Positions 7,874 to 14,024 of a DNA stretch of 22,608 nt are shown here, piece after piece. The first letter of the stretch is position 1, and each line of letters begins with the position of its first letter. The DNA comes from a virus. The stretch lies in the IMG/VR virus record IMGVR_UViG_3300032241_001174, positions 1 to 22,608 of that record; one strand, given 5' to 3'. A program made the translations under genes and the position numbers. The notes beneath the pieces are model-generated. The model worked only from the letters and a program-made list of their open reading frames with translations, searched no databases and was not told where the DNA came from.

Positions 7874-8030
7874 CCGTTCTTGGCCAGCAATTATTGAAGA
7901 AGCCGAAGACGGATCCGGCGATGGAATTCTGACTTTTCCTCCAGAACTGATTGAAATTACTGGATGGGTAGAAGGAACCAAATTAAACCTTGAAGTAAAA
8001 GACGGTTGTCTCTACATTACTGAAATTTAG
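7845..8030 (+). CDS. AbrB/SpoVT-like small DNA-binding protein
   Basis: A 61-residue protein with a swapped-hairpin AbrB pattern: GDGILTFPPELIEITGWVEG followed by T-LNLEVKDGCLYI. This matches the rule G-x-hydrophobic-x-(L/F)P-x-E-(L/I)...G-(W/L)-x-x-G-(D/T)-x-L of MazE/AbrB domains. Such dimers bind short palindromes as transition regulators or antitoxins. No toxin gene is adjacent, so a transcription regulator is more likely. The start at 7845 has AGGACC about 10 bases upstream; 7866 is an alternative. An operator-like palindrome lies across its stop codon, which would suit autoregulation (inference). Confidence 0.65.
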   Translation: MQNLNINMNNRSWPAIIEEAEDGSGDGILTFPPELIEITGWVEGTKLNLEVKDGCLYITEI

Positions 8031-8078
8031 TTGTAAAATTACAACACCACTTGACAAAACCTAGAATTATTGTATAAT
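8029..8078 (+). promoter_or_regulatory. Inverted-repeat operator plus sigma70 promoter (copy B)
   Basis: AGTTGT-AAAATT-ACAACA at 8029-8046 has one mismatch to the family consensus but 7-bp perfect arms (GTTGTAA/TTACAAC). It overlaps the TAG stop of the AbrB-like gene. A perfect -35 TTGACA at 8051-8056 follows after 4 bp, then a 16-bp spacer and TATAAT at 8073-8078. It drives the large metallopeptidase/VWA gene at 8104. Confidence 0.85.
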
Positions 8079-8103
8079 AGATACATATTCATTAGGACTT
8101 ATT

Positions 8104-10260
8104 ATGTTACTTACTCAATCCAAGTCACTTTTGGCCAAACTCATGGCCACCGAAAATCTTCACATTGAACAACGCAACGTTTCTACTGCATCCTTTGATG
8201 TTCAGAATCGTGTTTTGACTATTCCTGTTCTAAACAAAGACATTACCAACGACCAATACGACCTTTTCATTGGTCATGAAGTTGGCCACGCACTTTTTAC
8301 TCCTTTGGATGGTCTTAAAAAGGCATTTGAAGAAAAAATGTCTATGTCCGTGCTTAATGTTGTTGAAGATTCTCGCATTGAACGCAAAATCAAGTCAAAA
8401 TATCCTGGTTTGCGCCAGTCCTTTATTCGTGCGTACAAGGATTTGCTTGAAAAAGACTTCTTTGGTACTAAAGATGAAGACCTGAACAAGCTCAATTTCA
8501 TTGACCGTATCAATTTGTATTGCAAAGGTGGTGTGGATCTCAATATTCATTTCACCGATGAAGAAAAAATCATTTTGGATGAAGTGGAAAACACTGTAAC
8601 CTATGATGATGTTATGCGTGTCGCTAAAAAAATCTGCGATAACATAACGGAAGAAGAAAAAAATCGTCCTAGTCATACAAATCCTAATGATTATGAGTAT
8701 GATGAAGACGGAAATGAAACAGAACCCGGCGATCCAAATGGTGAATCTGCTGAAAATGGTGATTCTGGCCAAAAAAATGAATCGGATAATTCTGAAGGAC
8801 AATCAGAATCTTCTAATGGTGATGCAAAATCTCAAAAAGAAGAATCTAATGATAACGGCCAGATGAAAAGTGAGACTAAAGGTGCTGCCGGTCGATCCGG
8901 TGCTAACACCAAGACTCCTATTTCACACACCGATGAAGCGTTCCGCAGGAATGAACACAAATTGTTCTCAAATGATGGTCGTAAATATGCATACGGCAAT
9001 GTTCCCAAGTTGAAACTTGACGAAATTATTGTTGACCACAAACTGCTGTGGAATCGTTATCGTTTGGATGTGAAAACCAAAGTTGACTACGCCAAACATG
9101 TCAACGGGGGTTATGAATTGCCTGATGGTCGTAATGGTGCCGATAAAAATGCCTATCAAAAGTTGCGTGAAGAATCTAAGAAAGTTGTTGGCTACTTGGT
9201 GAAAGAATTTGAACTGCGTAAAAATGCGGATCAAATGAAACGTGCATCCGTAGCAAAAACTGGTGAATTGAATATGTCTAAAATCTATTCTTATGGTTTC
9301 AGTGAAGATATTTTCAAGAAGATTTCAGTTGTACCTAACGGCAAGTCTCACGGTTTGGTTATGTTCATTGATTGGTCTGGTTCAATGCACAACCACATTG
9401 ATAACACTATCCGTCAATTGTTGAATCTGGTTATGTTCTGTAAGAAAGTTAACATTCCTTATGATGTTTATGCTTTCACACAAGCATATGATAAAAATGC
9501 ACGTGTTCATCCTAAGAAAGATGACATGGTATTGAGTGAATTCTCTTTGATGAATCTGTTGTCTAGCCGTATGTCTGCAAGTGAATATTCATATGCTGCT
9601 TCTGCTTTGTTGGCTTTCCATAACCGTTACTGTGTCAAACCTGATTGGTTCGGTCTTTCTGGTACTCCATTGAACGAAGCTGTTGTTGCCGCTATGGAAA
9701 TTGTTCCTAAGTTCCGTAAAGACAACCGTTTGCAAATTGTGAATACTGTATTCTTGACCGATGGTGATGGCCAAAAATCATTGTATGCATATGATTCTAC
9801 TGGTCGTTATACGAGCCGACAAAGTAATACAACTTTTGTTATTCGTGACCCCGTAACTAAACATGAAGAATATGTTGAGGATGGTTACAGCCGTGAATTG
9901 ACTGCTGCTTATATCAAACTGTTGAAGGCACGTACCAATGCACATGTGGTTGGTTTCTATGTTCTTTCTGGTCGTGATTTTGGTTATCAATTGCACCACT
10001 TCACCGAACTTGAAACTACCGCTGAGCAAGATGAATTCAAGAAGAAATTCCGCAGTAATAAGTACCAAGTCGTAACATCAGAAGGTTATGACGAATACTA
10101 CCTACTATATGCAGAAGGTCTGGAAACAGATGATGATGCAGAATTTGAAGTAAAAGAAAATGCAACCACCCGTGGTTTTGTGTCTGCTTTCTCCAAGTTC
10201 AATAATAACCGTAAAGCCAACCGAGTGGTATTGAACCGCTTTATTGGTCTAATTGCTTGA
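8104..10260 (+). CDS. HExxH metallopeptidase-like / von Willebrand A domain protein (CobT-like)
   Basis: A 718-residue protein, the largest in the window. The N-terminal domain has the zinc motif HEVGHAL with H58, E59 and H62, and a downstream NVVEDSRIER helix that can supply the third, glutamate ligand. Residues roughly 190-260 are a low-complexity Asp/Glu/Asn/Ser/Gly linker. The C-terminal half is a VWA domain with a MIDAS motif D423-W-S-G-S427 and a later LTDGDG loop. T4-type phages carry related peptidase/vWFA or CobT-like proteins of unknown role; the CobT resemblance is to a metal-chelatase subunit. It has its own strong promoter. The RBS is AGGACTT. Confidence 0.85.
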   Translation: MLLTQSKSLLAKLMATENLHIEQRNVSTASFDVQNRVLTIPVLNKDITNDQYDLFIGHEVGHALFTPLDGLKKAFEEKMSMSVLNVVEDSRIERKIKSKYPGLRQSFIRAYKDLLEKDFFGTKDEDLNKLNFIDRINLYCKGGVDLNIHFTDEEKIILDEVENTVTYDDVMRVAKKICDNITEEEKNRPSHTNPNDYEYDEDGNETEPGDPNGESAENGDSGQKNESDNSEGQSESSNGDAKSQKEESNDNGQMKSETKGAAGRSGANTKTPISHTDEAFRRNEHKLFSNDGRKYAYGNVPKLKLDEIIVDHKLLWNRYRLDVKTKVDYAKHVNGGYELPDGRNGADKNAYQKLREESKKVVGYLVKEFELRKNADQMKRASVAKTGELNMSKIYSYGFSEDIFKKISVVPNGKSHGLVMFIDWSGSMHNHIDNTIRQLLNLVMFCKKVNIPYDVYAFTQAYDKNARVHPKKDDMVLSEFSLMNLLSSRMSASEYSYAASALLAFHNRYCVKPDWFGLSGTPLNEAVVAAMEIVPKFRKDNRLQIVNTVFLTDGDGQKSLYAYDSTGRYTSRQSNTTFVIRDPVTKHEEYVEDGYSRELTAAYIKLLKARTNAHVVGFYVLSGRDFGYQLHHFTELETTAEQDEFKKKFRSNKYQVVTSEGYDEYYLLYAEGLETDDDAEFEVKENATTRGFVSAFSKFNNNRKANRVVLNRFIGLIA

Positions 10261-10267
10261 GGATTTT

Positions 10268-10465
10268 ATGAGTGAAATAGTTGCAATCTATAGTCACATG
10301 GGTAAAACTGCCGAAGTTATTAGAGAAGATAGTGGTCAGTTAACCGTGACTTTTATAAAAGGTGGTGTATGGACGCATGAAACAACCTGCACCAATATAA
10401 ACGAGGCTACCCGCCTCGCCGAGGGTTATGTCAATTCTGGTAATTCTACATTATTAAATGAATGA
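10268..10465 (+). CDS. Small hypothetical protein
   Basis: A 65-residue protein with a beta-strand-rich first half (VAIYSHMGKTAEVIRED...LTVTFIKGG) and a C-terminal helix (NEATRLAEGYVNSG). The start at 10268 has GAGGA upstream and lies 7 bp after the VWA gene stop, so the two genes are probably co-transcribed. It ends only 1 bp from the end of a gene on the opposite strand. I do not recognise the family. Confidence 0.7.
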   Translation: MSEIVAIYSHMGKTAEVIREDSGQLTVTFIKGGVWTHETTCTNINEATRLAEGYVNSGNSTLLNE

Positions 10466-10466
10466 T

Positions 10467-10628
10467 TTAGAACCAAGGCGTAACACCTTTTTTCTCATAC
10501 TGACGAACCCAATAATCTACATCAGCAGCAGATTGAACACCTTTAGAAGAAATGAAAGCTTCTAGTCTTTGACTATAAGTATTTTCATTCAAAATCTTTT
10601 TGAACAAATTAGAAATTTTATTAAACAT
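10467..10628 (-). CDS. Short DUF3563-like protein
   Basis: A 53-residue protein on the minus strand: a basic N-terminal helix (MFNKISNLFKKIL), then RLEAFISSKGVQSAADVDYWVRQYEKKG. The SxADVDYWxRxYE part resembles the DUF3563 family of about 50 residues in Proteobacteria and their phages. The ATG at 10628 has AGGGTGGA upstream; the longer frame to 10685 would run through the promoter. It is the only minus-strand gene within 10 kb of + genes and converges with the gene ending at 10465. The function is unknown. Confidence 0.7.
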   Translation of the reverse strand: MFNKISNLFKKILNENTYSQRLEAFISSKGVQSAADVDYWVRQYEKKGVTPWF

Positions 10629-10647
10629 TTTATCCACCCTAGTAGTA

Positions 10648-10675
10648 ACGATATTAGTATTTATACTAATGTCAA
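10648..10675 (-). promoter_or_regulatory. Minus-strand promoter with a palindrome in its spacer, containing TATAAATA
   Basis: Read on the minus strand, TTGACA (10675-10670) is followed by a perfect 8-bp-arm inverted repeat (10653-10670, ATTAGTAT-TT-ATACTAAT on the + strand), then a weak TATCGT -10. The palindrome contains TATAAATA (10665-10658), the core of T4-type late promoters. Either an early promoter with an operator in the spacer or a late promoter is possible. It lies between the divergent DUF3563-like and groES-like genes. Confidence 0.55.
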
Positions 10676-10697
10676 CTACAACCAAAGAAAGAAAATT

Positions 10698-10955
10698 ATG
10701 ACCCCACTTAAAGACCGAGTCCTTGTTGAACTTATTGAAAAAGAAACCACAACATCAAGTGGTATTATCCTGTCCAGTGCAGATCCAATGGAAGCCAATC
10801 GTGGTAAAGTTTTATCAATTGGACCAGAAGTGCTTGACGTGGCAGTAGGAGATGTTATACTTGCTAACTGGAATAAAGCTGCAAAAACAAAGGTAGATGG
10901 AAATGATTTTTACATTCTCAAAGAAGAAGATATTATTGGTGTCTTTGAAGACTGA
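10698..10955 (+). CDS. GroES-like co-chaperonin (first copy, gp31-like)
   Basis: An 85-residue GroES-fold protein starting TPLKDRVLVELIEKE. The mobile loop with the GroEL-binding hydrophobic tripeptide is present (SSGIIL), followed by NRGKVLSIGP, VGDVILANW and the C-terminal strand DIIGVFED. Compared with the 97-residue E. coli GroES, the beta-hairpin forming the roof of the dome is missing, as in T4 gp31. It would cap the host GroEL to fold a large phage protein such as the capsid. The start at 10698 is in-frame within a longer frame; AAAGAAAG is the nearest RBS. Confidence 0.88.
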   Translation: MTPLKDRVLVELIEKETTTSSGIILSSADPMEANRGKVLSIGPEVLDVAVGDVILANWNKAAKTKVDGNDFYILKEEDIIGVFED

Positions 10956-10968
10956 TAATGGTTAAATT

Positions 10969-11229
10969 ATGATTACACCGATTAAAAATTTAGTCATGGT
11001 CGAATTTCTAGAAACCACAGATGTGTCGCCAGGTGGAATTATGTTAACCTTTAAAGACCCAATACGTTCCAGTCGTGCCAAAGTTTTGGCCATTGGACCG
11101 GATGTTGAATCTGTCCAAGTTGGTGATGTTGTTTTGGGTAATTGGATGCGAGCAAAAGAATCTAAGATAGAGGATAAAGATGTTTATTTTATTGAAGAAG
11201 AATATATTAATGCTGTTTTCGAAGATTAG
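10969..11229 (+). CDS. GroES-like co-chaperonin (second, diverged copy)
   Basis: An 86-residue paralogue directly after the first GroES-like gene. It keeps the same plan: TPIKNLVMVEFLE, a mobile loop with GGIML, SRAKVLAIGPDV, VGDVVLGNW and the ending INAVFED. It has diverged strongly elsewhere and also lacks the roof hairpin. Two copies could form hetero-heptamers or serve different clients (inference). Its 3' end overlaps a small Cys-rich frame by 20 bp. Confidence 0.85.
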   Translation: MITPIKNLVMVEFLETTDVSPGGIMLTFKDPIRSSRAKVLAIGPDVESVQVGDVVLGNWMRAKESKIEDKDVYFIEEEYINAVFED

Positions 11230-11305
11230 TTCTTGGTTTTCCAGCGCCTCCGGATCTTCCTGCACCGGCAACTGTAACCAAGGACGTAACTGCACATGCA
11301 AGTAA
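11210..11305 (+). CDS. Cysteine-rich miniprotein
   Basis: A 31-residue frame overlapping the end of the second GroES-like gene. It has a hydrophobic/Ser start (MLFSKISSWFSSASG) and a tight cysteine cluster SCTGNCNQGRNCTCK. The spacing C-x3-C-x5-C-x-C is compact enough for metal binding or disulfides. I recall short phage and proteobacterial proteins with a CNQGRxCxC ending, which supports it being real. AAGAAG precedes the ATG. Its stop overlaps the next gene's start by 10 bp. Confidence 0.55.
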   Translation: MLFSKISSWFSSASGSSCTGNCNQGRNCTCK

Positions 11306-11955
11306 TTCCGCATACACCGCATAAACCCTTGGTGACCAGAACACCCTTTGACCAAATGAGCAACCTAGACCGTTTCAAAGAATCCCTAGAAAAAGACAAA
11401 CTAGAGTCTCAATTATTCCAAGAGGAGTGCAAAGAACTCAAGTTGAAGGTCAAACGAGCGGTTTCTACGTTGTTTACTGATTTCCGTTTTGGTGTCCGAG
11501 AACAAATGTCAATACAACTGATTCTCTCTGGAGGTTCCATATCGTCCTTATACCATGGAGAAAACGTAAAGGACTATGACTTCTGGTGCAGAGATTCCAA
11601 AGACATCCATCCGTTGGCCGGTATTCTCAGAGAAGAAGCCAAAGATATTATAATGGATGATACTGGTCCAGAATATGGTGATATCTTTGAAGCAACTGGT
11701 TTCCATGAATCACCTAATGCAATTACTCTCAAGAACCGAATGCAATTGATAACACTTTCGGATTATGAGAAAGCACGTAGGGCATTTGATTTCATCCATT
11801 GTATGCCCTATTATGACCTACACAGTGACCGGTTGTATATCTCGATGGAACAATGGAGACTTATCAAGAGTAAGAGATTGGTTCGCCAGCACTTGACCAT
11901 AGAACCTTCTAGTCACCGTGTAGTGAAATATAAAGAGAGAGGATGGAAAATATGA
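11296..11955 (+). CDS. Nucleotidyltransferase-fold phage protein
   Basis: A 219-residue protein. After an N-terminal helical segment, LILSGGSISSLYHGENVKDYDFW shows the nucleotidyltransferase-type pattern G-G-S...D-Y-D, in which the paired aspartates would bind Mg2+. The later ITLKNRMQLITL and the FDFIHCMPYYDL segment, plus a C-terminal arginine-rich GW-I ending, match a phage family of minimal nucleotidyltransferases. The target (RNA 3' end, protein or other) is unknown. The start at 11296 has AAGGA 11 bases upstream; an internal ATG at 11356 has none. Confidence 0.6.
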   Translation: MQVIPHTPHKPLVTRTPFDQMSNLDRFKESLEKDKLESQLFQEECKELKLKVKRAVSTLFTDFRFGVREQMSIQLILSGGSISSLYHGENVKDYDFWCRDSKDIHPLAGILREEAKDIIMDDTGPEYGDIFEATGFHESPNAITLKNRMQLITLSDYEKARRAFDFIHCMPYYDLHSDRLYISMEQWRLIKSKRLVRQHLTIEPSSHRVVKYKERGWKI

Positions 11956-12389
11956 GCCAAGGTATATCAGGTCTAACATTGACTGACACACAAATTGAAA
12001 AACTACAACAGACATACCCGGGTAGTGTCACAATTAATGGTGCTATCGGAGCTTCTTATAGTCCATATCCCTTTAATGGACTTTCACAGATTGGTCCACT
12101 TACATCCAATAATAATTACGATTCAACAACAAACCTACAGACCGTTCGTGGTGAATTGCTGACGGTTCAAATGTCCATTGGTAGTAGTCTACTTGAAGAT
12201 AATATTATTGACAAAGATAAGATTAAACATGAATTGGCCTTGGAACTAGCACATAAGTTATTAGAGGGTAAATATATTGAATTCACGCAACGACATGATT
12301 ATTCAACGGATAACAAGATTATTGCTGCCAGAGTATTTGTTACTCCCGATAACCAAACACAATTGATTAGGAAAAGTCAGGAGAAATAA
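11952..12389 (+). CDS. Hypothetical phage protein
   Basis: A 145-residue protein with a Gly/Ser/Thr/Asn-rich N-terminal half (SVTINGAIGASYSPYPFNG) followed by a helical LALELAHKLLEGK and a beta segment (IEFTQRHDY...IIAARVFVTP). The start at 11952 forms an ATGA junction with the upstream gene and has GAGAGGA at a good distance; the ATG at 11943 is too close to that RBS. The helix-plus-strand end resembles proteins carried near structural genes in cyanophages, but I cannot name a family. Confidence 0.65.
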   Translation: MSQGISGLTLTDTQIEKLQQTYPGSVTINGAIGASYSPYPFNGLSQIGPLTSNNNYDSTTNLQTVRGELLTVQMSIGSSLLEDNIIDKDKIKHELALELAHKLLEGKYIEFTQRHDYSTDNKIIAARVFVTPDNQTQLIRKSQEK

Positions 12390-12541
12390 TGGGACTCTTT
12401 GATAGATTCGTAAAGATATCAGGTAACTTTAGAACCACCAAGACAACCAATAGAAAAACTGGTAAGACCTCCACATCCGTTAAACGAGTTAAACCGAGTG
12501 GTGTTGCCAGAACCACCGCCACCAGAAAAAGAAAAAAATGA
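12389..12541 (+). CDS. Small highly basic protein
   Basis: A 50-residue protein with AGGAG well placed upstream. After MGLFDRFVKISGNF it is almost only Thr, Lys, Arg and Ser (TTKTTNRKTGKTSTSVKRVK), ending RKRKK. This is a disordered, strongly positive peptide likely to bind nucleic acid or an acidic protein. It is linked to the previous gene by a TAATG overlap and to the next by an ATGA junction. The function is unknown. Confidence 0.65.
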   Translation: MGLFDRFVKISGNFRTTKTTNRKTGKTSTSVKRVKPSGVARTTATRKRKK

Positions 12542-12720
12542 TTACCGTCCATGATATTGAGTATTATTCTAAGACCTATGTGAAGATGCATGGTCCTATA
12601 GATTCACAGGATAAACTTGTGAATATGCTCAATTGGGTGGAGAAGATGAGAAGTATTCCTGAGGACCGTAGGAAGAAGATTTTGAGAATTAAAAATGCCA
12701 AACGAAACCACAAAATTTAA
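12538..12720 (+). CDS. Small hypothetical protein
   Basis: A 60-residue, helical, basic-ended protein (MITVHDIEYYSKTYVK...EDRRKKILRIKNAKRNHKI). It begins within the previous gene's stop (ATGA) and overlaps the next gene by 26 bp. No domain is recognised. The gene is supported by its coupling and by sensible composition. Confidence 0.6.
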   Translation: MITVHDIEYYSKTYVKMHGPIDSQDKLVNMLNWVEKMRSIPEDRRKKILRIKNAKRNHKI

Positions 12721-13036
12721 TCGAGACTCCTACTATGTCTTAACGGTTACTATGACCAAGGTCAGCTTTAAGATATTCTGTAGAGGTTACGACATTAAAT
12801 CATGGATGGCATTCCAAGACTCTGTGAATGCTAAGTATGAGTGGGAGGAGACAACCAGAGAGGCTTACGAGAAACATTGCTTGCAACCTCTGGAAGATGA
12901 GGGTCCTAAAGAGAAACCGGTCCGAGAAAAAATTTCTAGGATTAAAAGAGTGGAAATGCCGTTTTCGTCACTGGAAGACTTTTTTGTTCCGGAGAAAAAA
13001 TCCGGAAAAAATAAAATAGAGAAAAAAAGAGTTTGA
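12695..13036 (+). CDS. Hypothetical phage protein
   Basis: A 113-residue protein with a hydrophobic beta-like N-terminal half (YYVLTVTMTKVSFKIFCRGYD), a helical middle and a Lys-rich disordered tail (PEKKSGKNKIEKKRV). No family is recognised. It is the last + strand gene before the convergent gap. Its TGA overlaps a weak promoter-like TTGACC-16-TTACAT (13033-13060). Confidence 0.6.
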   Translation: MPNETTKFNRDSYYVLTVTMTKVSFKIFCRGYDIKSWMAFQDSVNAKYEWEETTREAYEKHCLQPLEDEGPKEKPVREKISRIKRVEMPFSSLEDFFVPEKKSGKNKIEKKRV

Positions 13037-13197
13037 CCTGGTGGCGAAATTTGCTTACATGACGCCCGCCTAACGGCAACCGGCCCCCACCAACTGCTGT
13101 CCGGCATACTGCTATTCCAGAGCACTGCTGGGAACCTCAGTGGACCACCGTCCACCAGGGCTTGCCACCAGCCCTCCATTATGTTATAATCAGCGGT
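13037..13197 (+). other. Structured GC-richer gap between convergent genes
   Basis: No convincing gene. The segment is visibly richer in G and C than its surroundings and has strong inverted repeats: GTGGAC-CACC-GTCCAC (13140-13155), AGGGCT-N7-AGCCCT (13157-13175), and CCTGGTGG at 13037-13044 complementary to CCACCAGG at 13152-13159. It could be a two-way terminator region or a folded RNA. No U-tract follows the hairpins. An open frame after the 13036 stop reads to 13191 but does not look protein-like. Confidence 0.4.
13162..13190 (+). promoter_or_regulatory. Possible + strand promoter antisense to the minus-strand operon
   Basis: TTGCCA (13162-13167), a 17-bp spacer and a perfect TATAAT (13185-13190). 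The same TTGCCA -35 occurs in the promoter at 16268. Transcripts would run against the 13198-13673 genes, giving antisense RNA. The pattern match is the only evidence. Confidence 0.35.
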
Positions 13198-13335
13198 TCA
13201 TTTTCTTTCCTTATATACTCTCCGATTAACTACTGCCTTGGCCATCTTATATTCCAGGAGAACCACTGCCTCCTCCTTATTATCCATGAGAGCCATTACC
13301 ATAAACTTGAATCGATTATCCATACCATTAGCCAT
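13198..13335 (-). CDS. Small hypothetical protein (third gene of minus-strand operon)
   Basis: A 45-residue protein, MANGMDNRFKFMVMALMDNKEEAVVLLEYKMAKAVVNRRVYKERK. It is amphipathic-helical, with a methionine-rich first half and a basic tail. The ATG follows the upstream stop as TAATATG, and GGAG lies just ahead, which is the typical junction here. It is the last gene of the 13673-13198 unit and faces the convergent gap. The family is unknown. Confidence 0.6.
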   Translation of the reverse strand: MANGMDNRFKFMVMALMDNKEEAVVLLEYKMAKAVVNRRVYKERK

Positions 13336-13336
13336 A

Positions 13337-13579
13337 TTATACTCCAGCCACTTTCAATTTTGATTCCGTATGCTTGGCCAAATCACTGATAATCTGGTGT
13401 TGTTTAGTAACCGGCATATCGGCTATTATGTTATTCAATAATGACTGGATATAACCGAGTGTATAATGGGCATTATCTGTACGGTCATAACCACGATTAT
13501 CATTCATTATCCGAATGGATTCTATGAGGTCATTGGTAACCGTGTTGACGTCATTATAGGTAAAGCGTGTTTTAGCCAT
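13337..13579 (-). CDS. Small hypothetical protein (second gene of minus-strand operon)
   Basis: An 80-residue, helical, polar protein (MAKTRFTYNDVNTVTNDLIESIRIMNDN...). It starts at 13579, one base after the upstream stop (TAATATG), with AAGGG about 9 bases ahead inside that gene. Frames extending further upstream merely read through the small membrane-protein gene. Paired helices (YTLGYIQSLLNNIIADMP and TKQHQIISDLAKHTESKL) may make a helical hairpin. No function can be assigned. Confidence 0.7.
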   Translation of the reverse strand: MAKTRFTYNDVNTVTNDLIESIRIMNDNRGYDRTDNAHYTLGYIQSLLNNIIADMPVTKQHQIISDLAKHTESKLKVAGV

Positions 13580-13580
13580 A

Positions 13581-13673
13581 TTAATAACCCTTATAAAATG
13601 CCATAACGATAGCAGGACCAAAAGCGAGAGCCACAAAGGCTACTGCGGAGAGAGTGTCTAGGATGAATTTCAT
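13581..13673 (-). CDS. 30-residue single-pass membrane peptide
   Basis: MKFILDTLSAVAFVALAFGP continues as AIVMAFYKGY: a hydrophobic stretch of about 20 residues with a short charged end on each side, as for a one-span inner-membrane peptide. It has AAGGA seven bases upstream of the ATG. It is the first gene behind the promoter at 13699-13727. The size and sequence would suit a small membrane modulator, but this is inference. Confidence 0.6.
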   Translation of the reverse strand: MKFILDTLSAVAFVALAFGPAIVMAFYKGY

Positions 13674-13698
13674 TGGTGTTCCTTATTAATATGGATGG

Positions 13699-13727
13699 AT
13701 TATACAATGGATTGGATGATACGTCAA
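13699..13727 (-). promoter_or_regulatory. Minus-strand sigma70 promoter for the 13673-13198 operon
   Basis: On the minus strand TTGACG (13727-13722), a 17-bp spacer and TATAAT (13704-13699), about 25 bp ahead of the first ATG. The -35 is preceded by GTATTGG, shared with the two neighbouring minus-strand promoters, and the -10 is followed by CCATCCATA. Confidence 0.8.
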
Positions 13728-13751
13728 CCAATACTTGACCGGATTGTGTGG

Positions 13752-13913
13752 TTATTCGCCTATGATAACCAGTTCCTCGGACCATACGTGGATGTCCTCA
13801 GCCACCACCCGGCACTGGTACTCTTGGTTCATTGCCATGTCCACCAAGGCATTCTGGTTAGGCAGCGCTTGCAGGATGGCTATTAATTGTGCTACAGTCA
13901 GTTGGTTTTGCAT
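13752..13913 (-). CDS. Small hypothetical phage protein
   Basis: A 53-residue protein, MQNQLTVAQLIAILQALPNQ..., starting at 13913 behind AAAGGAAAG. The N-terminal TVAQLIAILQALPNQ helix followed by VDMAMN and a beta pair (CRVVAEDIHVW...ELVIIG) is a widespread small phage architecture, where TV-ELI-xLQ-xP precedes a short beta sheet. No function is known. It has its own promoter and a leader nearly identical to that of the 14186 gene. The longer frame to 13988 crosses that promoter. Confidence 0.7.
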   Translation of the reverse strand: MQNQLTVAQLIAILQALPNQNALVDMAMNQEYQCRVVAEDIHVWSEELVIIGE

Positions 13914-13943
13914 TTTCTTTCCTTTGTTTGTTTGTATGGGTCT

Positions 13944-13972
13944 ATTATAACCGATTCGGTGGATGGTGTCAA
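13944..13972 (-). promoter_or_regulatory. Minus-strand consensus sigma70 promoter
   Basis: On the minus strand a perfect TTGACA (13972-13967), a 17-bp spacer and a perfect TATAAT (13949-13944). The upstream CTATTGG context matches the 13699 and 14218 promoters. It drives the 53-residue gene at 13913. Confidence 0.85.
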
Positions 13973-14005
13973 CCAATAGTCCATCCATCCGGTCAACTAT
14001 TAGGC

Positions 14006-14023
14006 GGCACTACCTGTAGTGTC
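14006..14023 (-). other. Hairpin after the 14186-14025 gene
   Basis: CACTAC-CT-GTAGTG (14008-14021), extended by a GT and a GC pair, begins 1 bp after the stop codon of the minus-strand gene. No U-run follows, so it may be a weak or factor-assisted terminator or an mRNA 3' stabiliser. Confidence 0.35.
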
Positions 14024-14024
14024 C

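Noticed and set aside
13066-13074. CCGCCTAAC resembles the cleavage side of a twister ribozyme
   Set aside because: The matching downstream strand GGCGG and the conserved internal-loop bases are not found on the + strand within reach, so the similarity is probably accidental.
12865-13179. 104-codon minus-strand frame across the GC-richer gap
   Set aside because: Its second half is the antisense of the 113-residue + strand gene, and it lacks the coupling seen for real genes.
13037-13191. Open frame continuing after the stop at 13036, suggesting readthrough
   Set aside because: The encoded sequence has no protein-like pattern and the DNA is dominated by inverted repeats. Nothing near the TGA suggests recoding.
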